Positions 7,745-17,142 of a stretch of DNA of 64,000 bases are shown in pieces. This DNA comes from an uncultured bacterium. GTDB taxonomy: Bacteria; Bacteroidota; Bacteroidia; Bacteroidales; Bacteroidaceae. The position numbers and the translations under genes are program-made. The notes below the pieces were generated by a model that did no database searches, was not told the DNA's origin, and was given only the letters and a program-made list of their open reading frames with translations. Positions within the stretch are counted from its first letter, which is position 1. The number at the start of each line of letters is the position of its first letter. The stretch spans positions 1 to 64,000 of the forward strand of contig CAJMMQ010000005.1 of NCBI GenBank assembly GCA_905214625.1, given 5' to 3'.

Positions 7745-9142
7745 ATGTTCAGCAGAGAAACCTACGTAAGCCGCCGCGCCGAGCTTAGGAAACTCGTAAA
7801 GAGTGGCATCGTGATATTGTTCGGTAACAACGATTCACCCGTAAATTACCCTTCAAACGGATACTATCCGTTCCGTCAGGACTCTTCATTCCTGTATTAT
7901 TTTGGACTGAACCGCGACGGGCTTGTGGGCGTAATAGATATTGACGAGGGTACCGAAACGCTTGTAGGCAACGACATCGACATTGAAGACATCGTATGGT
8001 TCGGCTCAGTTAACAGCGTAAAAGATATGGCCGAAAGCGTAGGCGTGGCCAATACAGCCCCGATGAAGTCGTTGCAGATTATATGCAACAACGCGCTGAA
8101 ACAGAAAAGAGCGATACATTTTCTGCCTCCATACAGATATGACACAAAACTGCAGATATTCGACCTTTTGGGCATTCATCCCAATCAGCAGAAAGAAGCT
8201 GCATCACTTGAGCTGATAAAAGCCGTGGTAAAGATGCGTTCTACAAAAGAGCAGCAGGAAATAGCCGAGATTGAAGACGCATGCTCAATAGGCTACAAGA
8301 TGCACACAACGGCAATGAGACTGACAAAGCCCGGACTCACAGAGAAATTTATCGGCGGACAGGTTGACGGAACGGCACACTCTTATGGAGCGATGGTAAG
8401 TTTCGCAACAATATTCACACAGCACGGTGAAATAATGCACGGAACACCGTCGTGGAACATTCTTGAAAGCGGACGCCTGGCACTGTGCGACTCAGGTGCT
8501 GAGAACCGAAACAACTACTGCTCGGACAACACCCGCACATATCCCGTTAACGGAAAGTTTACTCAGCGTCAGCGTGAAATATACAGCATTGTGGAGGCAT
8601 GCCACGACTACGTACTCGACGTTGCCAAGCCAGGAATTAAATGGTATGACGTACACATGGCTGTATGCCGCCTGATGACCGACAAGCTGAAAGAAATCGG
8701 CCTGATGAAAGGCGACACCGAAGAGGCCGTCAACGCCGGGGCACACGCCATGTTCCTGCCTCACGGACTCGGACACATGATGGGAATAGACGTACACGAC
8801 ATGGAAGGACTGGGACAAAACTATGTTGGTTTCGATGACGAAATACAGCCCTCAACACAGTTTGGCACAAACTGTCTGCGCATGGGACGCCGGCTCGAAA
8901 AAGGCTTCGTGGTTACAGACGAACCGGGCATTTATTTCATACCTGCCCTCATAGACGACTGGAAATCGCAGGGACTGCACAAAGATTTCATTAACTATGA
9001 AATGCTCGAGACATACAAAGACTTCGGAGGAATACGTATTGAAGACGACTTGCTGATAACCGAAGACGGATGCAGATTCCTCGGTAAGGAACGCATACCC
9101 TATCATCCTGATGACGTTGAAGAATTTATGAGAAACAACTAA
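7745..9142 (+). CDS. pepP: Xaa-Pro aminopeptidase, M24B family
   Basis: Cytoplasmic dimetal aminopeptidase of 465 residues that releases an N-terminal residue preceding proline. The first 160 residues form the creatinase/AMP N-terminal domain (FRQDSSFLYYFG). The C-terminal pita-bread domain shows the metal ligands in order: LCDSGAE, CSDNTRTYP, LPHGLGHMMGIDVHD, VTDEPGIYF and GIRIEDDLLIT. No signal peptide is present. The peptidase gene that follows, 24 bases downstream, is probably cotranscribed, giving a two-gene peptide-degradation unit. The symbol pepP is by family; substrate preference within M24B is not proven. Confidence 0.92.
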   Translation: MFSRETYVSRRAELRKLVKSGIVILFGNNDSPVNYPSNGYYPFRQDSSFLYYFGLNRDGLVGVIDIDEGTETLVGNDIDIEDIVWFGSVNSVKDMAESVGVANTAPMKSLQIICNNALKQKRAIHFLPPYRYDTKLQIFDLLGIHPNQQKEAASLELIKAVVKMRSTKEQQEIAEIEDACSIGYKMHTTAMRLTKPGLTEKFIGGQVDGTAHSYGAMVSFATIFTQHGEIMHGTPSWNILESGRLALCDSGAENRNNYCSDNTRTYPVNGKFTQRQREIYSIVEACHDYVLDVAKPGIKWYDVHMAVCRLMTDKLKEIGLMKGDTEEAVNAGAHAMFLPHGLGHMMGIDVHDMEGLGQNYVGFDDEIQPSTQFGTNCLRMGRRLEKGFVVTDEPGIYFIPALIDDWKSQGLHKDFINYEMLETYKDFGGIRIEDDLLITEDGCRFLGKERIPYHPDDVEEFMRNN

Positions 9143-9166
9143 AACCCAAAACAATACTTATAGAAA

Positions 9167-10369
9167 ATGAAAAAGTTATTTGCAATGGCTCTGTTGGCTT
9201 GCATAGCAACAGGCATGAACGCGCAGGACAAGAAAGAGACTGCGGACAAGAACAAACCTGTGTTCACAACCGTCAAGGAGAACAAAATCACAAGTATCAA
9301 AGACCAGAACCGCAGCGGTACCTGCTGGGCTTACTCTACTCTGAGTTTCTTTGAGAACGAGATTCTGAAAAAGACAGGCAAAACTTACGACCTCTGCGAG
9401 ATGTTCGTAGCCAACAAGGACTACATGGAGCGCGCCATCCTCACTGTAAGAATGCACGGCGACAGCCAATTCTCACAGGGCGGAAGCTCTGAAGACGTGC
9501 TCTATATCCTGAAGACACACGGTATCTGCCCCGAAACAGCAATGCCGGCTCCAGGCACACTGACAGGCGATTCTCTGGCAAATTTTGATGAATTTTTCGG
9601 TGTAATGGAACCGTATGTTGCCGCCGTTTCAAAAAGCAAGGCAAAAAAAATATCAAAGCAGTGGCAGAAAGGCATACAGGGAATCATAGATGCATATCTG
9701 GGAGAATGTCCTACAGAGTTTGTCTATGAAGGCAAAAAATATACTCCGCAGACATTTGCAGCAAGCCTCGGTCTCAACTTCGACGACTACGTTTCAATAA
9801 CAAGCTATACACATCATCCGTTCTACACACAGTTCCCTGTTGAAGTTCAGGACAACTGGCGCTGGGCAACATCTTACAATGTCCCCATGGACGAAATGAT
9901 GAAGATAATCGACAATGCTATTAACGACGGCTACACAATTGCATGGGGCGGAGACGTTACAGAAGACGGATTCACACGCATGGGCCTCGGTATTGCTTAC
10001 GACGTGAAAAAAGTTCGCAGCATGGCAGGAACAGATGCCGACAGATGGTTCAAACTTTCTTCTACAGAGAAAAAGAGCAAGCTCGACTCTCTCGGAGTTG
10101 ACGCTCCTGAAATAATTCCTACACAGGAAATGCGCCAGGAGGCTTTCGACAACTGGGAGACAACAGACGACCACGGTATGGTTATCTTCGGCATTGCTAA
10201 AGACAAGAACGGACGCGAATATTACATGGTAAAGAACTCATGGGGCGAATATGGCGACTATAAAGGCATCTGGTACATGTCAAAGAACTATGTTGCATAC
10301 AAGACTATGAGCATAATGGTCAACAAAAACGCCATTCCTAAGGATATCCGCAAGAAGCTCGGCATATAA
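9167..10369 (+). CDS. Secreted C1B-family cysteine aminopeptidase (bleomycin hydrolase/PepC-like)
   Basis: Papain-like cysteine peptidase of 400 residues with a Sec signal peptide ending at about residue 19-20 (ALLACIATGMNAQ), so it is exported to the periplasm. The catalytic residues are Cys53 in SGTCWAYS, His336 in DDHGM and Asn357 in KNSWG; all three are present. The arrangement is that of the C1B (bleomycin hydrolase) family rather than the shorter C1A papains. The family trims peptides from the N-terminus. Unlike the cytoplasmic PepC of lactic bacteria, this one is secreted, as commonly seen in Bacteroidales. It is cotranscribed with the upstream pepP-like gene and ends before a strong terminator. 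Confidence 0.88.
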   Translation: MKKLFAMALLACIATGMNAQDKKETADKNKPVFTTVKENKITSIKDQNRSGTCWAYSTLSFFENEILKKTGKTYDLCEMFVANKDYMERAILTVRMHGDSQFSQGGSSEDVLYILKTHGICPETAMPAPGTLTGDSLANFDEFFGVMEPYVAAVSKSKAKKISKQWQKGIQGIIDAYLGECPTEFVYEGKKYTPQTFAASLGLNFDDYVSITSYTHHPFYTQFPVEVQDNWRWATSYNVPMDEMMKIIDNAINDGYTIAWGGDVTEDGFTRMGLGIAYDVKKVRSMAGTDADRWFKLSSTEKKSKLDSLGVDAPEIIPTQEMRQEAFDNWETTDDHGMVIFGIAKDKNGREYYMVKNSWGEYGDYKGIWYMSKNYVAYKTMSIMVNKNAIPKDIRKKLGI

Positions 10370-10497
10370 CAATATAATCAATGGCACAAAGCTGTAAGAA
10401 CTAAAGCTGTTATAATAGCTTTAATATGATTTGAGACAACGCTTTCAGCTCACGCCATAATTCACAAGCTGTCGGATATTGCCGACACAAACAAAAG

Positions 10498-10545
10498 CGG
10501 TGATTTCTGAACTTTTCTGTCAGAAATCACCGTTTTCTTGTTTTT
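10498..10545 (+). terminator. Terminator after the peptidase pair
   Basis: A perfect 13-bp stem, 10498-10510 with 10520-10532 (CGGTGATTTCTGA), is followed by a T-rich run. Confidence 0.85.
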
Positions 10546-10619
10546 TATTTGTAACTTTACACGCCATTTTGTATAAATTGACAATGGCAACCGGGATAGA
10601 GAAATAAAAAACAATATAA

Positions 10620-12362
10620 ATGCACTTCAAATGGAACTACGAACCACCAACATCAGAACAGAAAGAGGCAGCTGAAGAGCTGGGAGCGAAACTCGGCATA
10701 AGCCCTGTTATGGCCGGAATACTCATCCGGCGAAACATTACCACCGAATCTGCTGCTAAACGTTTCTTCCGTCCTCAGCTGAACGACCTTATAAACCCAT
10801 TCTTGATGAAAGACATGGACGTGGCCGTTGACAGACTGAACGATGCAATGGGACGAAAAGAGCGCATTATGGTGTATGGTGACTACGATGTTGACGGATG
10901 CACAGCCGTCGCACTCGTGTATAAATTCTTACAACAATTCTACTCTAACATAGATTACTACATTCCCGACCGTTACGACGAAGGGTATGGAGTGAGCTAT
11001 AAGGGTATTGAATACGCATGCGAAACAGGCGTAAAACTGATAATAATTCTCGACTGCGGTATAAAAGCCATAGACGAAATTGAGCATGCCAAAAAACTTG
11101 GCATCGACTTTATCATCTGCGACCATCACGTGCCTGACGAGGTAATGCCACCGGCCGTGGCAATACTCAACCCAAAACGCCCGGACGACACTTATCCGTT
11201 CAAGCATCTGTGCGGATGCGGCGTAGGCTTTAAATTCATGCAGGCATTTGCGAAGAACAACGGCATACCTTTCTCGCGATTGGTACCGCTGCTCGATTTC
11301 TGTGCCGTTAGCATAGCGGCAGACATTGTACCCGTAACAGAAGAAAACAGGATTCTGGCCTATCACGGTTTAAAACAACTAAACCAAAATCCCAATATCG
11401 GGCTGAAAGCTATCATTGACATCTGCGGACTTAGCGGACGCACGATAACAATGAGCGACATCGTGTTTAAAATCGGCCCAAGGATTAACGCTTCAGGACG
11501 CATGGAAAACGGACGCGAAAGCGTTGACTTATTGGTAGAAAAGGACCTTGGCAGCGCACTGAAAGAGGCCAAGCACATAAACGAATACAACGAGCAGCGT
11601 AAGGACATCGACAAGCAAATGACCGAAGAGGCCAACCAGATTGTGGCTAAAATAGAAAGCCAGAAAAGACGTTCAAGCATAGTTCTGTATGACGAGAACT
11701 GGAAAAAAGGCATCATAGGCATTGTTGCATCGAGGCTAACCGAAATTTATTTCCGCCCGACAATAGTTATGACACGCGAAGACGACCTGGCAACAGGCTC
11801 TGCAAGAAGCGTTACAGGCTTTGATGTCTACTCTGCCATAAAAAGTTGCCGCGACCTGCTGATAAACTTTGGCGGACATACATATGCGGCCGGACTGACA
11901 CTAAAATGGAAAGATGTGCCTGAATTTATGAAACGTTTTCAGAAATATGTCGACGAGCACATACAACCGGAGCAAACAGAAGCAATACTTAATATCGACG
12001 CTGAAATCGACTTCAAAGACATTACACGCAAATTACACTCTGAAATAAAAAAGCTCAGTCCGTTTGGCCCACAAAACCCCAAGCCACTATTCTGCACAAC
12101 TGAAGTTTACGACTTCGGTACAAGTAAGGTCGTAGGCAGGGAGCAGGAACATATAAAACTTGAACTTGTAGACTCAAAATCGAACAACGTGATGAACGGC
12201 ATTGCATTTGGACAAAGCGGCTCAGCACGTTATATCAAATCGAAACGCAGCTTCGATATTGCATATACCATTGAAGACAATGTGTTTAAACACAACGGTA
12301 TCCAACTTCAAATAGAAGACATACGCCCTGCAGAAGACGAAGAAGAAAACAACAACCAATAA
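10620..12362 (+). CDS. recJ: Single-stranded-DNA-specific exonuclease RecJ
   Basis: 5'-3' single-strand exonuclease of 580 residues used in recombination and mismatch repair. DHH-family motifs: DYDVDG at residues 88-93, DCG near 145, DHH at 168-170, the SGRM block and GGHTYAAG for the DHHA1 domain. The C-terminal part (LSPFGPQNPKP) is the OB-fold region typical of RecJ. No essential motif is missing. It lies 69 bases upstream of recQ on the same strand; the pair form a likely operon, which is functionally sensible because RecQ unwinds the strand that RecJ degrades. Confidence 0.95.
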   Translation: MHFKWNYEPPTSEQKEAAEELGAKLGISPVMAGILIRRNITTESAAKRFFRPQLNDLINPFLMKDMDVAVDRLNDAMGRKERIMVYGDYDVDGCTAVALVYKFLQQFYSNIDYYIPDRYDEGYGVSYKGIEYACETGVKLIIILDCGIKAIDEIEHAKKLGIDFIICDHHVPDEVMPPAVAILNPKRPDDTYPFKHLCGCGVGFKFMQAFAKNNGIPFSRLVPLLDFCAVSIAADIVPVTEENRILAYHGLKQLNQNPNIGLKAIIDICGLSGRTITMSDIVFKIGPRINASGRMENGRESVDLLVEKDLGSALKEAKHINEYNEQRKDIDKQMTEEANQIVAKIESQKRRSSIVLYDENWKKGIIGIVASRLTEIYFRPTIVMTREDDLATGSARSVTGFDVYSAIKSCRDLLINFGGHTYAAGLTLKWKDVPEFMKRFQKYVDEHIQPEQTEAILNIDAEIDFKDITRKLHSEIKKLSPFGPQNPKPLFCTTEVYDFGTSKVVGREQEHIKLELVDSKSNNVMNGIAFGQSGSARYIKSKRSFDIAYTIEDNVFKHNGIQLQIEDIRPAEDEEENNNQ

Positions 12363-12431
12363 CACTATTGCTGCCCAGGGAAAATGAAAAATAATCCTTG
12401 GGCAGACAATTTAAAATAGGATATACAAAGG

Positions 12432-14348
12432 ATGCAAACGCATGACGACAAATACAGAAAAATTCTTCGCGAGAACTGGGGATATGATGACTTCAGAGGC
12501 ATTCAGCGCGAGATTATAGACAGTATTTGCGCCGGACGCGACACATTGGGGCTCATGCCCACTGGCGGCGGAAAATCTATAACCTTTCAGGTACCTGCCC
12601 TTTCGATGAAAGGCGTATGCATAGTTATAACCCCTCTCATCGCATTGATGAAAGACCAGGTCGTCAACCTAAGACATAAAGGCATCAAAGCTGCTGCGGT
12701 TTACTCAGGCATGATGCATGCCGAAATAATAACAACACTCGAAAACGCAATATTCGGCGGTGTTAAAATACTGTATGTATCGCCGGAGCGTCTGTCGTCC
12801 GAACTGTTTCAGAAGAAAATTAGCCACATGAAAGTGAGTTTTATCACTGTCGATGAGGCTCACTGCATAAGTCAATGGGGATACGACTTCCGTCCGTCTT
12901 ACCTTAAAATATCCGAAATAAGAAAACTAAAACCTGACGCACCAATACTTGCACTCACCGCAACGGCCACCCCGCATGTAGTTGACGATATTCAAGACAA
13001 ACTCGGATTCAAGGAGAGAAACGTGTTCAAAATGAGTTTTGAACGCAAGAATCTGGCCTACATAGTAAGACATGCAGATGACAAGCTAGAAGAGATGATA
13101 CACATTCTCAACAGCGTTAATGGTTCGGCTATTGTGTATGTAAGAAGCCGAAAGCGCTCAAAAGAACTTGCAGCAGAACTTTGCAAAAGAAAAATAAGCG
13201 CAACATTCTATAATGCAGGACTGGAAAGCGCGGCAAGAGACGAGCGCCAGAAAGAATGGCATGAGGGCAAGGCACGCGTGATGGTAGCCACTAACGCCTT
13301 TGGTATGGGCATCGACAAGCCAGACGTAAGACTCGTTATTCATCATGACTGCCCTGACTCGCCCGAAGCTTATTTTCAAGAGGCCGGAAGAGCAGGACGC
13401 GACGGCAAGAAGGCTTATGCCGTATTGCTATATAACGGCAGCGACAAAGGCAAACTGGAAAGAAGAATTAACGAAACTTTTCCTGATAAAGACTACATAC
13501 GACTTGTATATGAGCATTTGGCGTATTTTTACCAAATAGGTATGGGCAGCGGACAAGGATGCCGCTTTGAGTTCAACATCGACAGATTTTGCATGGCTTT
13601 TAAACATTTCCCGATACAGGCCGGCTCTGCTATAAAAATTTTGTCAAGAGCCGGATATATTGACTACGACGAAGAGTCGGACAATAAAGCCCAGATAAAG
13701 ATGCTGCTTGGAAGGAACCAGTTATACATGCTCGACAATCTTAACGAAAATGAAAATGCTGTGATAACAGCACTGCTAAGATGCTACGGAGGACTTTTTG
13801 CCGACTTTTGCTATATTGACGAAAGTCTGGTGGCACAACAGGCAGGACTAACCGTGCCTGAGACATATATCATACTGAAGGACATGACTGCACGCCGCAT
13901 ACTGCACTTTATTCCAAGAAAAAAAATACCTCACATAACCTATACACAACGCAGGGAAGATATGGAACGCCTCGTGCTGAGCAAAGAAATTTACGATGAC
14001 CGAAAAAAAGAATATATACAACGCATAGAGGCGATGATAAACTATGCAACAAACAATGATATCTGCCGCAGCAGACAATTGCTCAGATACTTTGGCGAAG
14101 AACGTTCTACTGACTGCAGCCAATGTGACGTATGTATTGCCCACAAAAAGCAGCATGAAAGCAAGGAAGCCAATAAAAAAGCAGAAGAACTAATAATAAA
14201 ACTGCTTGACGACAAAGCCCCACACTACATAACCGAGATAAAAAGCATAAACTTTAACAGGGATATTGTTGAAAACGTTTTTGAATACATGATAAGCGAA
14301 GAGAAAATATATGTCGCGGACGGAATGGTCATGCTCCGAAAAAAATAA
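12432..14348 (+). CDS. recQ: ATP-dependent DNA helicase RecQ
   Basis: 3'-5' superfamily 2 helicase of 638 residues. Seen motifs: Walker A TGGGKS at residues 44-49, DEAH near 140 (VDEAHCISQWG), QEAGRAGRDG (motif VI) and the aromatic loop between motifs II and III. The zinc-binding cysteines of the RQC domain are visible late in the protein (CRSRQLLRYFGEE followed by CSQCDVC). The HRDC domain is not evident; instead a short C-terminal segment is present (ELIIKLLDDKAPHYITEI). It is cotranscribed with recJ. Confidence 0.93.
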   Translation: MQTHDDKYRKILRENWGYDDFRGIQREIIDSICAGRDTLGLMPTGGGKSITFQVPALSMKGVCIVITPLIALMKDQVVNLRHKGIKAAAVYSGMMHAEIITTLENAIFGGVKILYVSPERLSSELFQKKISHMKVSFITVDEAHCISQWGYDFRPSYLKISEIRKLKPDAPILALTATATPHVVDDIQDKLGFKERNVFKMSFERKNLAYIVRHADDKLEEMIHILNSVNGSAIVYVRSRKRSKELAAELCKRKISATFYNAGLESAARDERQKEWHEGKARVMVATNAFGMGIDKPDVRLVIHHDCPDSPEAYFQEAGRAGRDGKKAYAVLLYNGSDKGKLERRINETFPDKDYIRLVYEHLAYFYQIGMGSGQGCRFEFNIDRFCMAFKHFPIQAGSAIKILSRAGYIDYDEESDNKAQIKMLLGRNQLYMLDNLNENENAVITALLRCYGGLFADFCYIDESLVAQQAGLTVPETYIILKDMTARRILHFIPRKKIPHITYTQRREDMERLVLSKEIYDDRKKEYIQRIEAMINYATNNDICRSRQLLRYFGEERSTDCSQCDVCIAHKKQHESKEANKKAEELIIKLLDDKAPHYITEIKSINFNRDIVENVFEYMISEEKIYVADGMVMLRKK

Positions 14349-14642
14349 GCCCAAACATGCCATTGCATGTTCAATCATCACAACATTATTTCAATAACCG
14401 CTTGTCATACTCCGAACGGCCCTTTCTGAAGTTTCGGCCTTTATGCCAAATCCGGCCGAATCCTATTGCAATTTGGGGTTATTAAGACTTACATTTGCAG
14501 TTTTACCAAAAATCTAACGTCAATACCGAGACAAGACAGGCTGAAAATATCGATAAACACAAACAACAAAAGTCAACAAAAAACAGACGCAAGACTAACA
14601 CAGCCTCACGCCTGCCAAAATATCAGCATGTCAAGATAAAAG
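14349..14642. other. Convergent gap between recQ and ilvC
   Basis: No gene supported. A 7-bp hairpin (TTCGGCC/GGCCGAA, 14433-14460) may terminate recQ. A TAcaTTTG box at 14490-14497 (plus) points towards the 3' end of ilvC; any transcript from it would be antisense to ilvC. The only frame there is Lys/Asn-rich and overlaps ilvC, so I do not call it. Confidence 0.4.
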
Positions 14643-15686
14643 TCAATTATTTTCAGGACGCAGCTTGCGCACTGTCATACCGGCTTGCCACATTTCGCTC
14701 TCGCGCATCTGCCTCAATTCCTCATTGAGTTTCTCACGATAGTCCGGCTTAGAATTACTGTCAATAGAAATCTGAGCCTCGTTGCCAGATTTAACCGAAA
14801 GATAAAGCCACTCCATAACCGGCTTTATTGCCTCACGGAAACGCGGAGCCCAATCAAGCGCGCCACGCTGTGCCGTAGTAGAACAGTTAGCATACATCCA
14901 GTCCATACCCTTCTCTCCAAAAAGCGGGCCAAGACTCTGAGTAAGTTCCTCAACAGTCTCGTTGAAAGCCTCAGAAGGAGAATGACCATGCTCGCGCAAA
15001 ACCTGATACTGAGCCTCAAGCAATCCCTCTATAGCCCCCATCAGTGAGCCGCGCTCACCCGTAAGGTCACTTGTTGCCTCACTCTCAAAAGTTGTCTTAA
15101 ACAAATAACCTGCCCCGATACCAATACCGAAAGCAATAGTGCGCTCCTCGGCCTTGCCTGTGGCATCCTGATAAACGGCATAAGAACAGTTAAGCCCGCG
15201 TCCCTCACAGAACATTGTACGAAGCGATGTACCAGAGCCCTTGGGCGCAACCATAATCACGTCTACGTCTTCAGGAGGAACTACACCCGTTCGGTCGCTC
15301 CAGTTTATGGCAAATCCATGAGAATAGTAAAGTGCCTTGCCCTTAGTTAGATATGGTTTAACTTTAGGCCAAGCAGAAATCTGTCCTGCATCAGACAAAA
15401 GCATACATACAATTGTACCCTTTTCAGCAGCCTCTTCAATTGAAAACAATGTCTTTCCCGGCACCCAACCGTCAGCCACGGCCTTATCATAAGTTTTGCC
15501 TTCACGCTGACCTACAATAACATTAAATCCGTTGTCGCGCAAGTTACAAGCCTGCCCGGGTCCCTGAATACCATAACCTAATACCGCGATTGTTTCATTT
15601 TTAAGAACTTCACGCGCTTTCTCTAAAGAAAATTCTTTACTGGTGACAACAGTTTCGATAACGCCACCAAAATTCATTTCAGCCAT
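14643..15686 (-). CDS. ilvC: Ketol-acid reductoisomerase
   Basis: NADPH- and Mg-dependent enzyme of 347 residues that isomerises and reduces acetolactate or acetohydroxybutyrate in valine/isoleucine synthesis. The Rossmann motif GYGIQGPGQ is near residue 37. Metal ligands lie in SDLTGERGSLMGAIEG, with the distal Glu residues in EAFNETVEELTQS. The C-terminal DWAPRFREAIKPVMEWLY is the knotted helical domain. It is the last gene of the ilv operon, separated from the thioesterase by 125 bases that contain a hairpin. Confidence 0.95.
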   Translation of the reverse strand: MAEMNFGGVIETVVTSKEFSLEKAREVLKNETIAVLGYGIQGPGQACNLRDNGFNVIVGQREGKTYDKAVADGWVPGKTLFSIEEAAEKGTIVCMLLSDAGQISAWPKVKPYLTKGKALYYSHGFAINWSDRTGVVPPEDVDVIMVAPKGSGTSLRTMFCEGRGLNCSYAVYQDATGKAEERTIAFGIGIGAGYLFKTTFESEATSDLTGERGSLMGAIEGLLEAQYQVLREHGHSPSEAFNETVEELTQSLGPLFGEKGMDWMYANCSTTAQRGALDWAPRFREAIKPVMEWLYLSVKSGNEAQISIDSNSKPDYREKLNEELRQMRESEMWQAGMTVRKLRPENN

Positions 15687-15706
15687 AATGATAATGTTTT
15701 ATGAAA

Positions 15707-15728
15707 GCTGCCTCAATCACGAGGCAGC
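15707..15728 (-). promoter_or_regulatory. Intra-operon hairpin before ilvC
   Basis: GCTGCCTC at 15707-15714 pairs perfectly with GAGGCAGC at 15721-15728. Read on the minus strand, it stands about 20 bases before the ilvC start and has only a weak T run. It may be an mRNA-processing or stability element, or a partial terminator that tunes ilvC level. Confidence 0.5.
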
Positions 15729-15811
15729 CGATTAAATGTTACATATTTATTACTTTCCCATCAAACCGTTTGCAAATATACGAATTTAAAACGAAACAAG
15801 CAAATTTACTT

Positions 15812-16582
15812 TCAATCTTTTACAAATTCTATTTTACTTCTGCAAACTTCAACTTCGTCAGATGTGTCAGGCGAGATTCTTGTGATACGCACGCAGAACA
15901 CATTTTCAGAGATGGTCTCTTTATAAAAGTTCAGTGTGTCGCCATAATAACTTTCTGCCACATAAGCTATGTCAAAACGCTTTATTCTATATTCATGGTA
16001 TATGCCAAGCCCAAACAAATCGAGCACATGCTCTATGTATTTCACACTGTTTATGTGGCCGTTTACGTCGACATCGCTATAATGCGTAGGCATAGAAGCG
16101 ACCAGAGCTGCATCCTTGCCCATCCTCACACGCGACAGACTGTCTATGGGACACACCTTCTCTGTATCTACATAATTCATTATCTCTCCGTCACGAACGT
16201 CCATTATATTCTGCGGCTGACGCGAGTCTGTGTCTATCAAAGCCCAGATACTACGGCCATACCCATAAATAAGATTTTCATTTTCTGCGTCAACAACACG
16301 GAAATTACGGTTGGTGAAATATTTCATAACACTTTCAACCCATGTCTCAACATAAAACTTAGTATACTGCGGAGGCATTTTTTCCATTTCAATGGCAAGA
16401 CGCGACAACACCCATGTCTTGTGAAGAGGGTTAAGATATGTCATGCCGAAACCGCGATGGGCTGCATGAAAGTCAGCCGCATTAAGCATGTGATTGCCAA
16501 GATGGCCCATAAACAGGCGTTTTGAAAAGTCACAATGAAACGGCTCTGCCAAAAATTCGTATCGTCCTACTTTGTCTAACAT
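15812..16582 (-). CDS. Acyl-ACP thioesterase
   Basis: Thioesterase of 256 residues with a double hotdog fold, releasing free fatty acids from acyl-ACP. Recognisable blocks are the N-terminal LAEPFHCDFSKRLFMGHLGNHML, the WVLSRLAIEMEKMPP segment, and the second-domain DVNGHINSVKYIEHVLD, where Asp, Asn and His form the expected active-site set. The start overlaps the end of ilvN by seven bases, so it is firmly part of the ilv operon. Its presence between ilvN and ilvC suggests a link between branched-chain precursors and branched fatty acid release (inference). Chain-length preference cannot be read. Confidence 0.88.
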   Translation of the reverse strand: MLDKVGRYEFLAEPFHCDFSKRLFMGHLGNHMLNAADFHAAHRGFGMTYLNPLHKTWVLSRLAIEMEKMPPQYTKFYVETWVESVMKYFTNRNFRVVDAENENLIYGYGRSIWALIDTDSRQPQNIMDVRDGEIMNYVDTEKVCPIDSLSRVRMGKDAALVASMPTHYSDVDVNGHINSVKYIEHVLDLFGLGIYHEYRIKRFDIAYVAESYYGDTLNFYKETISENVFCVRITRISPDTSDEVEVCRSKIEFVKD

Positions 16583-17133
16583 ATTTTATTTCTGTTTTTT
16601 TCCTGCAAATCTAAAAAGTCACTCACCTGCTCTACCGTACTGCGTGTTATGGCAATACGCCCGCTACGGGTGTACTGCAACAGGCAATTAAACTTGTCGA
16701 GAGCATAAAAAAGCCCTGTTATGTCTTCTGTCATACCGTTAAGCATAACGCTGCAAAACGTAGAATTAACCTCTATTATACGGGCATTGGCCTTTCGTAT
16801 TACGCGAGATATTTCCGGATTGGCCAGCACTTCCTGAGTAGAAAGCTTGTATAATCCGACCTCACGTATGAACAGCTCGTCGTCAGTATAATAATTTGCC
16901 TTTATTACATCTATTTTCTTCTCTATCTGCTTGGTTATTTTTATTATCTGACTTTCGTCGCTCCAGGCCGTAATGGTATATTTATGCACGCCCTCAATAC
17001 TCGATGCCGACACATTCAAGCTTTCGATGTTAACCTGACGGCGTGTAAATACGGCTGTTATCTGATTGAGGATACCGGCAATATTCTCTGAATAAACCAG
17101 TAACGTATATAATTTCTTTTCAACTGTTTCCAT
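16576..17133 (-). CDS. ilvN: Acetolactate synthase small (regulatory) subunit
   Basis: Regulatory subunit of 185 residues. The N-terminal ACT domain (TLLVYSENIAGILNQITAVFTRRQVNIESLNV) is the valine-binding module that confers feedback control, and a C-terminal ACT-like half follows. I use ATG at 17133, ten bases past the ilvB stop codon, rather than GTG at 17142 directly abutting it. It is shorter and more diverged in the C-terminal part than the E. coli IlvH type but within family range. Cotranscribed with ilvB. Confidence 0.92.
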   Translation of the reverse strand: METVEKKLYTLLVYSENIAGILNQITAVFTRRQVNIESLNVSASSIEGVHKYTITAWSDESQIIKITKQIEKKIDVIKANYYTDDELFIREVGLYKLSTQEVLANPEISRVIRKANARIIEVNSTFCSVMLNGMTEDITGLFYALDKFNCLLQYTRSGRIAITRSTVEQVSDFLDLQEKNRNKIC

Positions 17134-17142
17134 AACTCTCAC

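Noticed and set aside
14495-14728. 77-codon plus-strand frame behind a TAcaTTTG box
   Set aside because: Lys/Asn/Gln-rich composition, overlaps the 3' end of ilvC and has no recognisable similarity; treated as chance or non-coding.
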